From assembly GCA_000469685.2 (NCBI GenBank), contig LS997566.1:18667545-18731544 (forward strand): a stretch of DNA of 64,000 bases. Reading direction: 5' to 3'. Origin of the DNA: Haemonchus contortus (Eukaryota > Nematoda > Chromadorea > Rhabditida > Trichostrongylidae). A program made the position numbers and the translations under genes. Shown in pieces: positions 34,447 to 46,400 of the stretch. The notes under the pieces are model-generated. The model did not search any database. It saw only the letters and a list, made by a program, of their open reading frames with translations, and was not told the origin of the DNA. How positions within the stretch are numbered: position 1 is the stretch's first letter; each line of letters starts with the position of its first letter.

Positions 34447-35174
34447 TAACAGGGATTGAATGACAAATGAAGGAAGGAAGATGTTTGTTGGCAGACGCAA
34501 TGAGTTGTGCAGCTTGAGAAGTGCCACAATTTTGAACGTAGCATAACTATTACCAATAAAATTGTCTACGATACGGGTTAAAAAAGGAGAAGCCAAAAAC
34601 AAGCTTGGTGGAAACGCTCCGTCGGCAGCTAAGATGCTGAAAATGATATCATCGGTAAGCCTTACAAGAGTCTAGCATGAAGTACTCAAGTAGTATGTGC
34701 CACTTCATAAAGCAATGGCTTCTTGCAGAGCTATGATCGTGCAGTTGAAGTAAACATGATAGATTCGGCGAAGGACTTGAGACGACATTCGCGCACAGTT
34801 TCCATAAAGTCAGACACTATTTTGGGTAGAAATTGTACACGACGACGGCCCGCAAAGTTATCAAGACAAAGACTGCAGAAAATGTAACAGAATCAGGTCT
34901 GAAGGGGAGAGCTTCAAGAAAAGACCTCTGTACTGGGTGTGAATCTGCGCGATTCTGTGAAATAGAGATCAGAGGAAAATAGATTCATCTTAGAAGTTTT
35001 CAACCGTGACGTTGGTCACTTTATTTTGAGTGGAGTAGAGATAAACAAATAGCGATATCAGTCAGAAGAATGCATGCATTATTTTTAGTGGTTGGGCATT
35101 GGAGCGAAAAAGTCGACTGTGCGGTTGAATGGTGCAACGGCATGACATCGAATAGGTGTACTTCTGCAATGATA
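34447..35174 (+). pseudogene. Decayed divergent CAP gene, unit 4 (cut at the array end)
   Basis: Same relic as in units 1 to 3, cut shortly after the VDCAVEWCNGMT segment where the array ends. Confidence 0.75.
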
Positions 35175-35624
35175 GAATAGAATGAATGAACCACATGAGA
35201 AAACGCATTCACTTCTCTTTAAAACCTGCCGAGCACTTGCTCAAAATGATGATGACACACTTAATAAACCTTCAATATTCAGTGTTACTCAATGTTGACA
35301 CTTAAGTGATCAAGGGCAAAAATGGTGAAGAATAATGGTCATACATATGATGAAGAAGCTAAACCATATGATCATTACAGACATAGTGGTCATGTGAGAA
35401 AATAAGCCCTGAAATAGCCCTTTCAAAGGGTTTTCCTTCAGTTTCTCCTTCGTTCAGTCTTATTCATTCAGTTTTTATTCACCATCCTGCGAAGGTTATA
35501 AACCGATTGTTCGGAAAATTCTCTGATATAAAAGAGAACATAGAACAGTCTATATTCATGAGGTTTTCACCAGCTGAAAGGAAATAAGATGATAGAAAAG
35601 CGGAGCAATTGTCATTATACCGTT
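35175..35624. other. Non-array sequence after the CAP cluster
   Basis: AT-rich, no recognisable gene, repeat or RNA. Confidence 0.4.
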
Positions 35625-35830
35625 AATAACTGCCATTCATACTGGAATGGCAGTTTCCGTTATGGCTTGGCGACGCAAAATTGCATGCCGAACTGTGCCA
35701 AAATATATGGCTGAACGCCAACAAAGATGGCAAACTGCCTTTCCATTCAGGAAAGGCAGTTTGCGTATTTGTTGGCGAACGTCCAAGTTTGGTAGGTATA
35801 CATTCGGCATGATGGGAACAATAATGGCAG
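35625..35830. repeat. Imperfect palindromic element
   Basis: The centre is a perfect 14-bp stem, CAAACTGCCTTTCC / GGAAAGGCAGTTTG, around ATTCA (35731-35763). It extends outward with CGCCAACAA / TTGTTGGCG and, further out, paired GCATGCCGAA / TTCGGCATG words. A second small hairpin (ACTGCCATTC / GAATGGCAGT) sits at about 35629-35652. It could be a MITE or the DNA of a hairpin RNA. Confidence 0.7.
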
Positions 35831-36619
35831 GTGTCAGGTGTAGACTCGAATACCGGGCGAAGAGCGTGCAAAAAAATTGTTCCTTCACATCTGGGACCTT
35901 CATATTTGGAATTTGTGCTTTACGGGATCACAAATGGCAGGCAGTCAGGTGTCGTGCGCGAAAAGTTTTCTCTTATAGCTAGGGCGTTTCGGGCATTCGA
36001 ACATATTACGTATTCGACAAGGGCCAGTCTGTTTCCATCCTACTTCTTCATCCAGCAGATTTGCCACGACTCGGCCATCGCAGAAGTTAGCAATGTAAAC
36101 GAACTATTTATAAGTACTCCATTCAAAATTTTCCCCGGTTTTCGTGAGCATGAGGCTTTACAACCTCGATTCAATTTCGAGGGCAAGTAGCACTGGGCTC
36201 TGGATTTGACTTCGTCTGGCTTGTACGATTAAGAGGGGCGCTGATAGCACGATGACAATCAAAAGATATTGAAGGCCCAGTGTGTTTCGAAACTGGCGCG
36301 TTCATGCTGTTCAGAAATCTTTACGTTCTTCACAGCGATTTCTTCTAGAATCTTTGCACTGATAGTGTTGACCATCACTAGATATTTCGTCACTTTAAAT
36401 ACCAATCATGTGCCCTAATCGACTCTGTGCCGAACTAAACTTCTCAGACCCTCCTTAAAGTATATAATTCTTCAGGACTGTGGTCCCCCCCCCCCTTTCG
36501 AGTCTGACTATTCCGAAATTTTCAAGTCAAACCGAAACTCCTCCTGTAATGTGCTTCCCCTCTTTGCTTCTTACCGTCTTCTTTATTTCTTATATGCTTT
36601 AGCTTCTTTTCGTTGATAT
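35831..36619. other. Unassigned spacer with a poly-C run
   Basis: No gene recognised. An 11-base C run is at 36485-36495. Confidence 0.4.
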
Positions 36620-36800
36620 TCAAGGTAGAGGTGCTTGGGGTTCCACACGGCGTGACCGATGAGAGGCCACGATCCAAGAGCGCTTGCTGACAAGGGAAGG
36701 ATACTTGGTCGCAGTGGCCATTCAAAATAAGATGTATACAACCGTAGGTTGTTTCGAACGCTGAACGCTGATTTCGAATCCGTGTTCCAAATCTGCAAAA
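36620..36800 (+). repeat. Dispersed repeat family B, copy 1
   Basis: The stretch from GGGAAGGAT through AGTGGCCATT and TTCCAAATCTGC matches 59338-59470 and the reverse of 60650-60781 with similar spacing, so it is a third copy of the same dispersed repeat. It is non-coding here. Confidence 0.65.
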
Positions 36801-39800
36801 ATGGTTTTGGGCTGGTCGCAAGCGTCCTCCTCTAAGTCTTTCGTTATCCAATGTAGTTGATTAAACTCTGATGTGAGTCAGTTTTTTGAAATCCCGCAAA
36901 TGAGAAAAAGAAAGCTTGTTTATTCTGCTATCAGCTGACTTGGCTGCAATAGTTCATTGTATAAGTTCTTCGAGCTGATACTCTCTTACCCGCTTAGGTT
37001 TTCTTTCTCGGTCTGCGGCTCAAAAATGTATATTATACATGCTGAAGCGTTCAAAAGTCTTCGGTCAAGCACTTCTACGTTTTTCGGCCGTACCTTTTTT
37101 CCCAGTGGGGCAAATTGCACGAAATTTTGATATGTTAGACTGAAGCATATTTTACACTATCCAGCACTATTTGACTGCGAAGCAGCAATATCCACATATG
37201 TATCTAAGGGGAAGGGGTATTTGCAGGAGTACATTTTTTGCGGTAGTACACTGAAAGCGAATTAACAACGTCTTCAGTTATTCGCACCTTATATGCATTT
37301 CTGCCCTTCACTGTATTCAGCATCAGCTCTCGTACACTCTGAACACAGAAAAAAGGAAGAAATCTCAGAAGGACCAATGTCTGTCTATCCTGCTGAGCTG
37401 ATCTTGAAATCGAGCTTTTTGAGATATCTGGAACATGATCAGATCGCAGGTTAATAGTGATAAATATTCACAGTACACCAATGCTACACATATTGAAATT
37501 TAGCATGATTAGATCTAGTAGGAAAGGAGTTACGACTGAAACGTACGAACGTACGTTTCGAGCGCTACTTTACGTGTCTACGGTCATCCCTAAGATATAT
37601 TCTGGTACGACAGTTCAGAATTCAGATATCTGGATTAGCTGAGGAGAACTAGTGCAAAATATTAGCAGGTACTGACTTTCTTCTTCGCTTGGTTGAAACT
37701 TCACATTCATCTGTTGTCTTGCATCATATGAATATGTTCAGTTTCTCGCAAACTTTTCAAATTCTGCCACTCTGCTCAAATCACTCCCTTGCTAAGGGTT
37801 GTTTGGTTGTGTCCGTCATTGCTCGGTCGATAGTTGAAGTTGATCGTGGTAACAGAGCTTCACGCTTTACTTTAGAGTGTATGTGAGCTCTATTATGCTT
37901 TGCTATCTAGAAGATTCGGAGGCTCTCGAGAAAGCTGTTCAAGATTTTTCAGCAGATGCCCCAATCATAGGATATGTGAATATAAGATCCGCCTTGATCA
38001 ATTCATTGCCTTCTGATGGAGTACTTTTGTATTTATCGTATAAATCTTACCGTTTACTTCGGTGTCATACATAGCTTCTTATGCTGGCCGTCACTTTTTC
38101 ACATGCATAAAGTATGTATTCTTTCTCGGTCAAGAATTGGGTTGCCAAGGTTCCGAGTTGAAGGTTTGCGATGTCGGCTGCCCACAGCTTCATCACCAAT
38201 TTCTCATCAAAAACCGAAGTATGGTACTTCGAGAGGTTCTTCTTCGACAATCTTCGACATTATGACATTACAGTCGTATCCTGTATCATAATCTTACCGA
38301 TTATGGCCAGTATCAACATACAACCTCTGAAAATGTGTCGATCTTCCATCTCTAGAGCATGTTCTTTTCTGAACTTCCGTCAATGATTCCCTTTCACCAG
38401 TTTATTCCTACATACCTTACATAGTTCTTCTCTCTCGAAAGCGCATTTTTTCATCTTAACTGTAATGGTCACTCTCCAAAGGCGTACATGCATAAGCGAA
38501 CACTGTTTATATAACAGTTTACAGCGGCTTCACCAGCTATAAGTAATCCATATTCAATTCGGCTCAAAGGATCTGTTTACAAAAATCAACAATTGTGAGG
38601 TCCATTCGAAAAGGAGAAGGAGGGGAGAGATTGAGGGCAATCTGGTTACTGCATGATTTATTTGTTGTGGATTGTAACTCACTGGACTTAATGTCTACGT
38701 CAATAAATGAAATGAAATCTAGATTTTTTGCCATGTTTGGTCAGTTTCTATTCGTTTACCTCGCATTAATTATAATCATTATCACCAGAAAAAACCCATA
38801 GCAAAACTCTTAAAAAAAATGAACTAAAGCATCTGGCTTGGTAAATGTAAATAATACAGAAGTAAATGTAAATGTAAATACAAAAGAAACTGATATCAAG
38901 AATTGGATTCCCGTCCCTAGCTCTATGGCTGAAATTTATATACAACCATATCTCTTTAAGGTTTAATATCGGCCACTCGTGATGCTATACTTCAAGTCTT
39001 GCTCATACGATGATCCTTTGAGAGAGCAAGTGAACTGAAATGTTTGTTACCGAATGTACAGGTGAAGTTGTTTGCCATTGGGGCGAAAAAAAAGAGGGTG
39101 GGGCGTTCCGCGCTAAGTGACAGATGCTCACTAACGTCTGAGAATAAACCTCGACTACGATTCGTCTCTTTTGTTTGCTTCGTTCTTTTAGTGTTCCCTT
39201 CTAGAGTGAAATGGAGGCTGAGTCATCATTTCAATACATTATCAATGAAAAATGACGAGAGAAATCCTATATTCCGCGCTGGTAGGAAACATTCCGGCCT
39301 TATGTCATTTCAGGGCTACCTTTGTGTTCAAGAAACTGCTTGTTTGAGAAATTTTTTACCCGCCCAAAATTCCTCGGCACAGATTACTCCTACCAGAAGC
39401 CCTGTTTCTACCGTAGTATGGTGTCTATGGTGCCTTATTTGTGTATGTTATCATTTATGCACTTAAGTTCTTGAACACTTCCACGCTCGAAGCGGATTTT
39501 GAGTGCATGGCGTACCTTAACACAAGTATTCATTCTGCTGCTACACTGCTTTGAGCAAGTGTTCGAAAACTCCTCAAGGATGTACATAAATGGGCGGGAT
39601 GGCTTCTGGTCATGCTTCAAATTAATTGAAGCAAATTAAGGTTGTTATGATGAGGCAGCCTGCTACGGTCATTTATTTATGCAGAACAGCATTTTCTGAG
39701 AGCTGAACTGGTTTGAGCGCCGTGTTGCCCTAATGTTCTACGGAACACCCACTCTCCCCCCCCCCCCCATTTACATAGGTTAAGTGTAACACCTAAAAAA

Positions 39801-41800
39801 AGTTGATCGAAGGAATGAAGAAACGAAATGGTCGGAAATCTCACAGGTTTTAGGTAATGCGTAATAAGGCCGCTAAATCCGGCTCGAGAACACATCCAAG
39901 GCGGACGAGTAATCACGGTGTCGTAGAATCTGTGGAGTATGCACCAATCGCACCGGGACGAAAACGCTGTAAGCAGGCAGCTCAGTGTAGCCATCTGTAA
40001 GCAATGGAGGAACACACATTTGAACAGCTCATCCATCTACCTCTTCCATGCAGCTTTTGTCGTCACATCCTCGTCCAACCCCTCACCTTACTAACTCCTT
40101 TTGAAGCCGAATATTTTTTAATATGTCGAGCTTCGCGATATTTTCGCCACTTTTCCACTAGCTCAAGAGTCTGTCTTAGCTTTGCCATCCGTTCTGATCA
40201 TGTTTTTTGAGGATTGTTTTTATCCAAGCACGTTTCTAACGACATGTAACTTGCAGGGTATATCACTGGCAAAATACTATTAGTTCATGCATCATCACTT
40301 ACCATGTATTTATTTTGTAGCATTGGATGTTCAGAAGGGATGGGTTCCTATATCTCAACCCCCCAAGCGGAGTATTCAATGTTATTGGCCAAAACATGAA
40401 TATTCTTCTCTAGGTTTCACCCTTCTTGCATTGAAAATGGTTCTGGACTGCTATTTCTTCTAGTCTCTCAAATTAGATACCCCAAACTTATCGTACCATG
40501 CCTTCAACGTGCAACAAGAAACCATCCAATACTTCTTGCAGCTCTTCGAGGAAATGGAACCCTTGCAGAGAATTCAATTAATGAAAGGCTTCGCCCACAA
40601 ACTAGTCAAGGGTTAAAAAAAAGATTGACATGCTCCTCATTTTTGTCACCTTCTCTTGGTTTCTCAGAAGTGACACCCATTAATTGACAAATTGATAATT
40701 ATTCTACATTTCGTTCTGTTTTCTTCGGTTTACTTACTTATTTATCCATTCGTCCACTTATGGTACTTGCTTGTTTTTCAAATCTCGAGACCATTCTGGC
40801 GTCACAGCGAACATTAGGTGTGAGCACAGGGCACTCGCACAATTTTACCTGAACCCGTCCGGTCGAAGCGGATGCTGTGAGTCTTGCTCATTGAAGTTGA
40901 GCAGGGAACAGAAAAATCGACCATCTCACGCCGAGCTTAGATTGATTCTTCATTTTTAAGATGGTGAAGTTGACTGGTTCGTCGTCTTCCCATCAAAACC
41001 TAATAGAGATCGGCCATGTAACATGCCACAGCTTCGACTTGAAATCTGTGGGTTTCCTTCGAAGCGCTATTTGACTTCCCCACTACATATGTATAACTGA
41101 GGATTTCTTATCGAAGTGATCATCTTGATGTACTTTTTTCCCTGAGAAGTTTTACTGTGATATCCTCACTATCCTACTTAAATTGTCGGAATGTCATCGA
41201 AAGGTGTTGTACTAAGATTGCAAAACTGAGGATGGGGAATGACCGAGTTCAACTTTTCCCTATTCTGCCGGTCATTATTTGTTGTTTGCATTGAAAAAGT
41301 GCTGAGATTGCTTGTAAGATGTCCTTTTTTAGAACCGTAGGACCTAACCTTCGATTACGCTCGCTCGACTGAGTGGCATGGTCAGATTCAGGATTTCGGA
41401 GTATGATCAAAGGAAGCGATATTGATCAGGGGATTGGTTCTTACCATCAAATTTTCCACAAATTCGTGCCCAAGTTACGATGGTATACTGAAAGATCTCT
41501 TCCTTACTGAAAAAAACAGGGCGTTGCGTATTGAGAGAGAATGAGAGCAAAGGTCAGAAAAGACTGCCATCTTCTGAAAATTTTTTAAGAGAGTAGAAAA
41601 GTGAGCAAGAATTAGAAACTCTTAGATTATGCTGGAGCGAGGGCTCAAGGAAAAGTGACTCGACAAACAAGAACACCGGTGGCTTTATGCCTTACAATTA
41701 GGACCCTAAATATGCACATATATAGCTATGTACAAAATTTTTTCGAGGGAGATAGTTATATATATAATAAGTGCGATTGCGTCAAACCTTAAGATACCGT
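36801..41800. other. Long region without recognisable genes
   Basis: Only short open frames are seen. A protein-like patch at 37903-38060 (plus; EDSEALEKAVQDFSADAPII) follows a TATCTAG acceptor-like site but has no partner. TAAATG-type short repeats are at about 38840-38880 and a 13-base C run is at 39756-39768. No RNA gene or transposon end was recognised. Confidence 0.35.
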
Positions 41801-42100
41801 ATCTATTTTTGTTTTGAGGCGAGATTCTCGTCTCGCTTCTCTACATCGTTGACACTTTGTTGAGCTACTTGCTGAACCTCATCCAGTTCGGTAATCCACA
41901 CCGTCGGCCGCGTCTGCAGCGCTTTATTTGTTGCGCCGTTCCGTAGCTAAATCGGTTTGCCTTTTCACTCTCTTCGTTTTTTCGTTCGAATGGGTGTGAG
42001 TGGTTTGCACTCGCTCCCCACCCCTACGTCGCTCTCCACCCCTACGATCTATTATCTGCTTTAAAGAGGTGAGGATCATCACGACGCACGATGGCTTTGA
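41801..42100. other. CpG-richer patch with small repeats
   Basis: The base composition shifts. GCGAGATTCTCGTCTCGC can fold, and the near-duplicate CTCCCCACCCCTACG / CTCTCCACCCCTACG lies at about 42014-42048. A promoter or first exon is possible but I cannot identify a gene. Confidence 0.2.
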
Positions 42101-45100
42101 TTTCGTATTTTTTGATTATTTTCGGAACCTCCGACTAAATCGCACTCCACTCTCGACCAACACCCTCGCCCTTTGTCTCTTGACGTTTTCACCACAATTT
42201 TTGAGTCAGGATAGACCCCTTTAATAAGTGCGGATTCTGATTGATGCAGTGTAAGAAAGAATATGAGGCATGAAAGGTAACAAGTAGGATCCGTCGAGTA
42301 ATAGCCTATGTATTGAACCTAACTATCAGAAAGTGATCCTATAGTCGATTCAGAGTTCGACTTGCTAAACTAGAAGTGTCAAAAGGTTTGGGTTACTGTT
42401 TAACGGACACCTAGATTCCTTGTACTTCCTCACGGCTCTGTCCTTACACTTCATGTTCTAAATTGAACTAATGATGGAACACTTCGAAAACGCTCATCCA
42501 AATATCCTGAGCGGAAAAGGGTCTACCATGGCTATACCGAAGTCCTGAGTCTAGTTATCTCTTGATTTTGACTGTATTCCCAAACGTTATGGTGAGTGCA
42601 TGACAGCGTTTGTCATCCTTACCATAAAAGTAGAAAAACTCTTCCTATGAAGTAACCCTAAAGGAATTTATAATCCATAATCTATATTCAAAAACCACAG
42701 TTTTTGCGGTATTTGCACTCACAGTAATTGTTGTTGGCCTCTTCAAATAACGAGCCTTGAAGGCTAAGAGAAAACTGGTCAATGAGCTGGAATGGGAGGT
42801 TTTTGTTTGGAGTGGTTCCGGTCCAACGAATACCTAAGGAGCCCTGCAGCTGGTACAGAAGTGCTGCTAGAAAAATTGTTGTTGGTAATTGGCACATCGT
42901 CGTTTTCACAACTTTTTCTACGACGCTATCCCTCACTTTGCCTAGCCCCCGGGGGAGAGTGCTTCGGAGAGTCATCCACTTTGCAGCAGCATAGTTGTTT
43001 AGGGATTACGTCTCCATAAACACAACTGAGCCGGGCGACATGCAAAAAAAGACCGTGAAAAAAGCTCCTCTCAGAATCCCCTGTGTGCAGTAAATGGAGG
43101 AAATTTCTGGGTTTTCAATTGAGTTTACTATCCAGAATCGTATGTGTATTTATCGAATAATAGCTAAAAGGCAACAACTGGGCGAGAATGCAGTTGCTCT
43201 CTTGGACGTGAGAGCATACTTCTCCATTATTCACTGTCATTTACTGAGCTTGAGAAGCTATTCCTCATGGAATTTTCAGAGGGACTATCTTCCCTACTTT
43301 CGGGAAAGTTAAACAAAAATGATAATCGATATTTTTCGCTTCGCACCATGCTTTCCATCTTCTCTTAGAAAAGGGATTATATCATTCTCAAAGGATATGA
43401 TGTCTTAATCTTTAGAACGGAAGAAATAGTTCCGGTTGGAATGTCGCGAGTTGAGTGTGGTTCGGTTCCATGAAGCATGAGGGGTTCTTTTGCTTCGTCA
43501 CTATGTAACTTCAATATTCCGTGTAGGTATCTCACTGGAGCCTCAGAAAGGTACTCTACCGTATTTCGAAATCCCGCATCAATCCTCACGTGCTCTGGGC
43601 TGTGACCTTTCCTTTACTTGTTGATATGCAGACTTGATTTACTCCTTCATAGTAGCTTTAAGGACTCACAATTAGTAGGAATACTACTTACGCCTTTTTT
43701 GAATGGATATTTATCATCGATCCTTTTTATTTCTGAGTCACACCTCTCTGAAATTGTTTGAGGTCGGTCGGCTACATTTTTCCATTAGATATGTTTATTC
43801 ACCTTTCCCCATATATTTTGCTTTTCCTTTCGACAAACACCGCGATCTTCTTTTTGTACTCCTGTAAAATGGCGACCTGTTCTTGTCGTGCAAATTTCTC
43901 AACACCGCCAACACGGCTTAGCCCAGGTTTTATTTCCATGTGACTCATTCAGGGAATTGATCAGTACTTACTGATTTTGATGATGACTTTTTTACCATTT
44001 TACCATTTAAAAAGAGTGTATCTATGGAAAGTTAGGCCTTGCAGCTACCCCTACATATGTATATGAGTCATTACCGCTGTATTAAATGCACGTGTTTATT
44101 CAGCCGAAATCAAATATCCTCCGTTTGTAACCTGAGACTTGAACTTTTGATCATTGCATGTGATGAGTGGGAGTTTTCTTTCAAAATAACATGCCAGTCA
44201 TTCTAGCGGCGTAGAACCCGGCACTTTTGTGTAACTTAACCGATCTACTTAATTTGCTTCTGCCAAATTTGGACCGGTTCTTGACTTCGGGTTTTAAGCA
44301 TCATTTGAACTTGTGATCGTTTTCCTTCGTTTCGCAGCTGTTCACTTTGGAGGCTCTCGTTCCGCGTAAGTGGTGCTTTCATGATGGCTATACTGATGTT
44401 ACGGTGGGAAAAATAACAATTGTGGTAATCGAAGGGATTCGAACGTCCCGTTAACGTGTGATACAGTAAACTTTTGGTGCCCCACCACCCACTCCATGGG
44501 CTTCACCCAGGTTACCTTTTTGTTGCGCCATGTATGTGACGGATGATTGGAGGCGGGTCTGTATCTTCGTATTACTGCGTAACACATTCACGGTACTATT
44601 AAATCCGTCTTGTAATGTGGTACGACCTTGTGTTGTTCCAACTCTTCATAAAACAACTGGTTGAATATCAAGCCATAGAATGCTTCTGGGGGTGGATCCA
44701 TGTTAGAATTGCCTTGGAATGGCTTTGTTATGATTGCTTTGGGTGGACATTTGAGAACATCCCAACGGCTCAGTCATACTTTCAGTGTTACATTGTTACT
44801 ACTTCTCGATCGTCCTTTTGTCGAATATTTTCGGAAGATCCCGTTTTGTTGACCAAAACTCCGAAAAATACGGTGTTCAATGTGCATCATCTGGGAATGG
44901 CCTAGATTGGGGCTCAGAAACACTAGGCAAATTGGGAAAAAGCTAACAAGCACTCGGCTTTAACTCAAAACCATAGAGAGATTTGTGGACGCATTGGGGC
45001 TCTATTGACTCAGTAAGTAGAGGCTGAGTATGTCTACGCAAGCTAGCGGTCTACTGATTAAAGAATACTTCCAAATTTACTTCTAATGGGATAGTTGGAT

Positions 45101-46080
45101 CAGGCACTCCGTGGAATGTTATCTTTGCGAACCATGATTGACGAACAACGACTCGTCTGAATTCGCATCTAACAAAACCTTCAGTCAAAAACAGCTTCCA
45201 ACTCCGGATACTTTCCACGATCCCGCTTTTTTTGAGTTTCCTAGCATTCTGTGCAGGGTGTTCTATCGGTAGCAGATGTACGCCACCAGGGCATCGTTTT
45301 TCTAAATCAAACAGATGAAAAAATAGTCCCTAAAGCATATGGTATGCGGCGCCCCCTCAATTTCCATTATGAACCTATCACACCCCTTCAGCGCACAGAA
45401 AACTGCCCTTCACATCAATACCATTCTAACTTTCGTGCCTCCATTATAGTCCCTACTCAATTTTTCTTTGATTTTCTTTCTTGAAACTACAATTTGGCCA
45501 CTTCTCTCTAACTCATTTGTGAACTAATCTTCCTTTCTTTAAGAAAATTGTCCGGCAATTATTTACCGTCCGTAACCAATAGAAATACCATAAAGGTCTA
45601 AACTCATTGTCCGTTCGAAAGTCTATTCATGAAGAGATGTTTTTGTAGGATGAGATAGACGCAAAATTAATACGCAGAAAGATTTCTGCGTGATAATTTC
45701 CTGTGAAGTGAATCCTCGAACACCTTATGCCGTTCTCAATCTCTTCTGTCCTGTTGTCCTATATGGCTTCGAGTTGCAGTGCTGTGGCTGTGTTTGAGGG
45801 TCTAAGATATGTTATTTACCATAAAAGAATTTCTGCTCCATCATTCATTTTTAGTCAATGCAAAGAGAAGAATTTTGACTGAGGTTGTTTTTTCAGTTCA
45901 TTTCATGTTCGATGTGCTCCTCGTCCATGAGGAACTAGTAGCCTAACAAAACTGATTGGAACAATTTTATGAGCCAAAGCAAACAACCAACAATGTTGTC
46001 GTAAACGTTTTCTTTTCATGATTGTGGCTGGTTAGGCATGATCGTTTATGGCGGCATCTGGTCGTAAAGATGCTAAAGAT
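42101..46080. other. Region without recognisable genes
   Basis: Short open frames only. On the minus strand at about 44425-44450 a GTTCGAATCCC word resembles a tRNA B box, possibly a worn tRNA-derived repeat. Confidence 0.35.
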
Positions 46081-46400
46081 CTGGGTGGCTCAGTGGTTTG
46101 AGGAGCTGTTCCAGCGTTATTGATACTCGAACTATCGGTCTATTTTATATGCTGGACAAACGAGACCGCCGCTCTTTGGTGGTCGGCAGACAAATATCGC
46201 GATTTGTGATGAATGAGCTGGGTAACGGACTTGACGGAAAGCAGTTTACTGTGCCGATCAAGCGCACTCGAAATCACCTGATACCTTGTCCAAATCAAAC
46301 TAGCAAGAGCTGCTTCGAGCTGTTCCGTTGTCTCCGAGCAGTAGGGTGTTCTGTCGATGCCTCCTTTAGAATGGAACAGGGGCATGGACTCTAACTCTTT
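46081..46400 (+). repeat. Possible tRNA-derived repeat
   Basis: GGGTGGCTCAGTGGTTTGAGGAGC has the shape of a tRNA A box, and ACTCGAAC about 40 bases later is a poor B box. This could be a degenerate SINE head. Weak evidence. Confidence 0.25.

Larger units (their letters stand above)
30669..35174. repeat. CAP array unit 4 (truncated)
   Basis: It aligns with the other units for 4,506 bp and then stops abruptly inside the CAP relic at TGCAATGATA (35174). Two one-base A insertions are found in homopolymers (about 31231 and 33287), both within introns. Confidence 0.95.
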
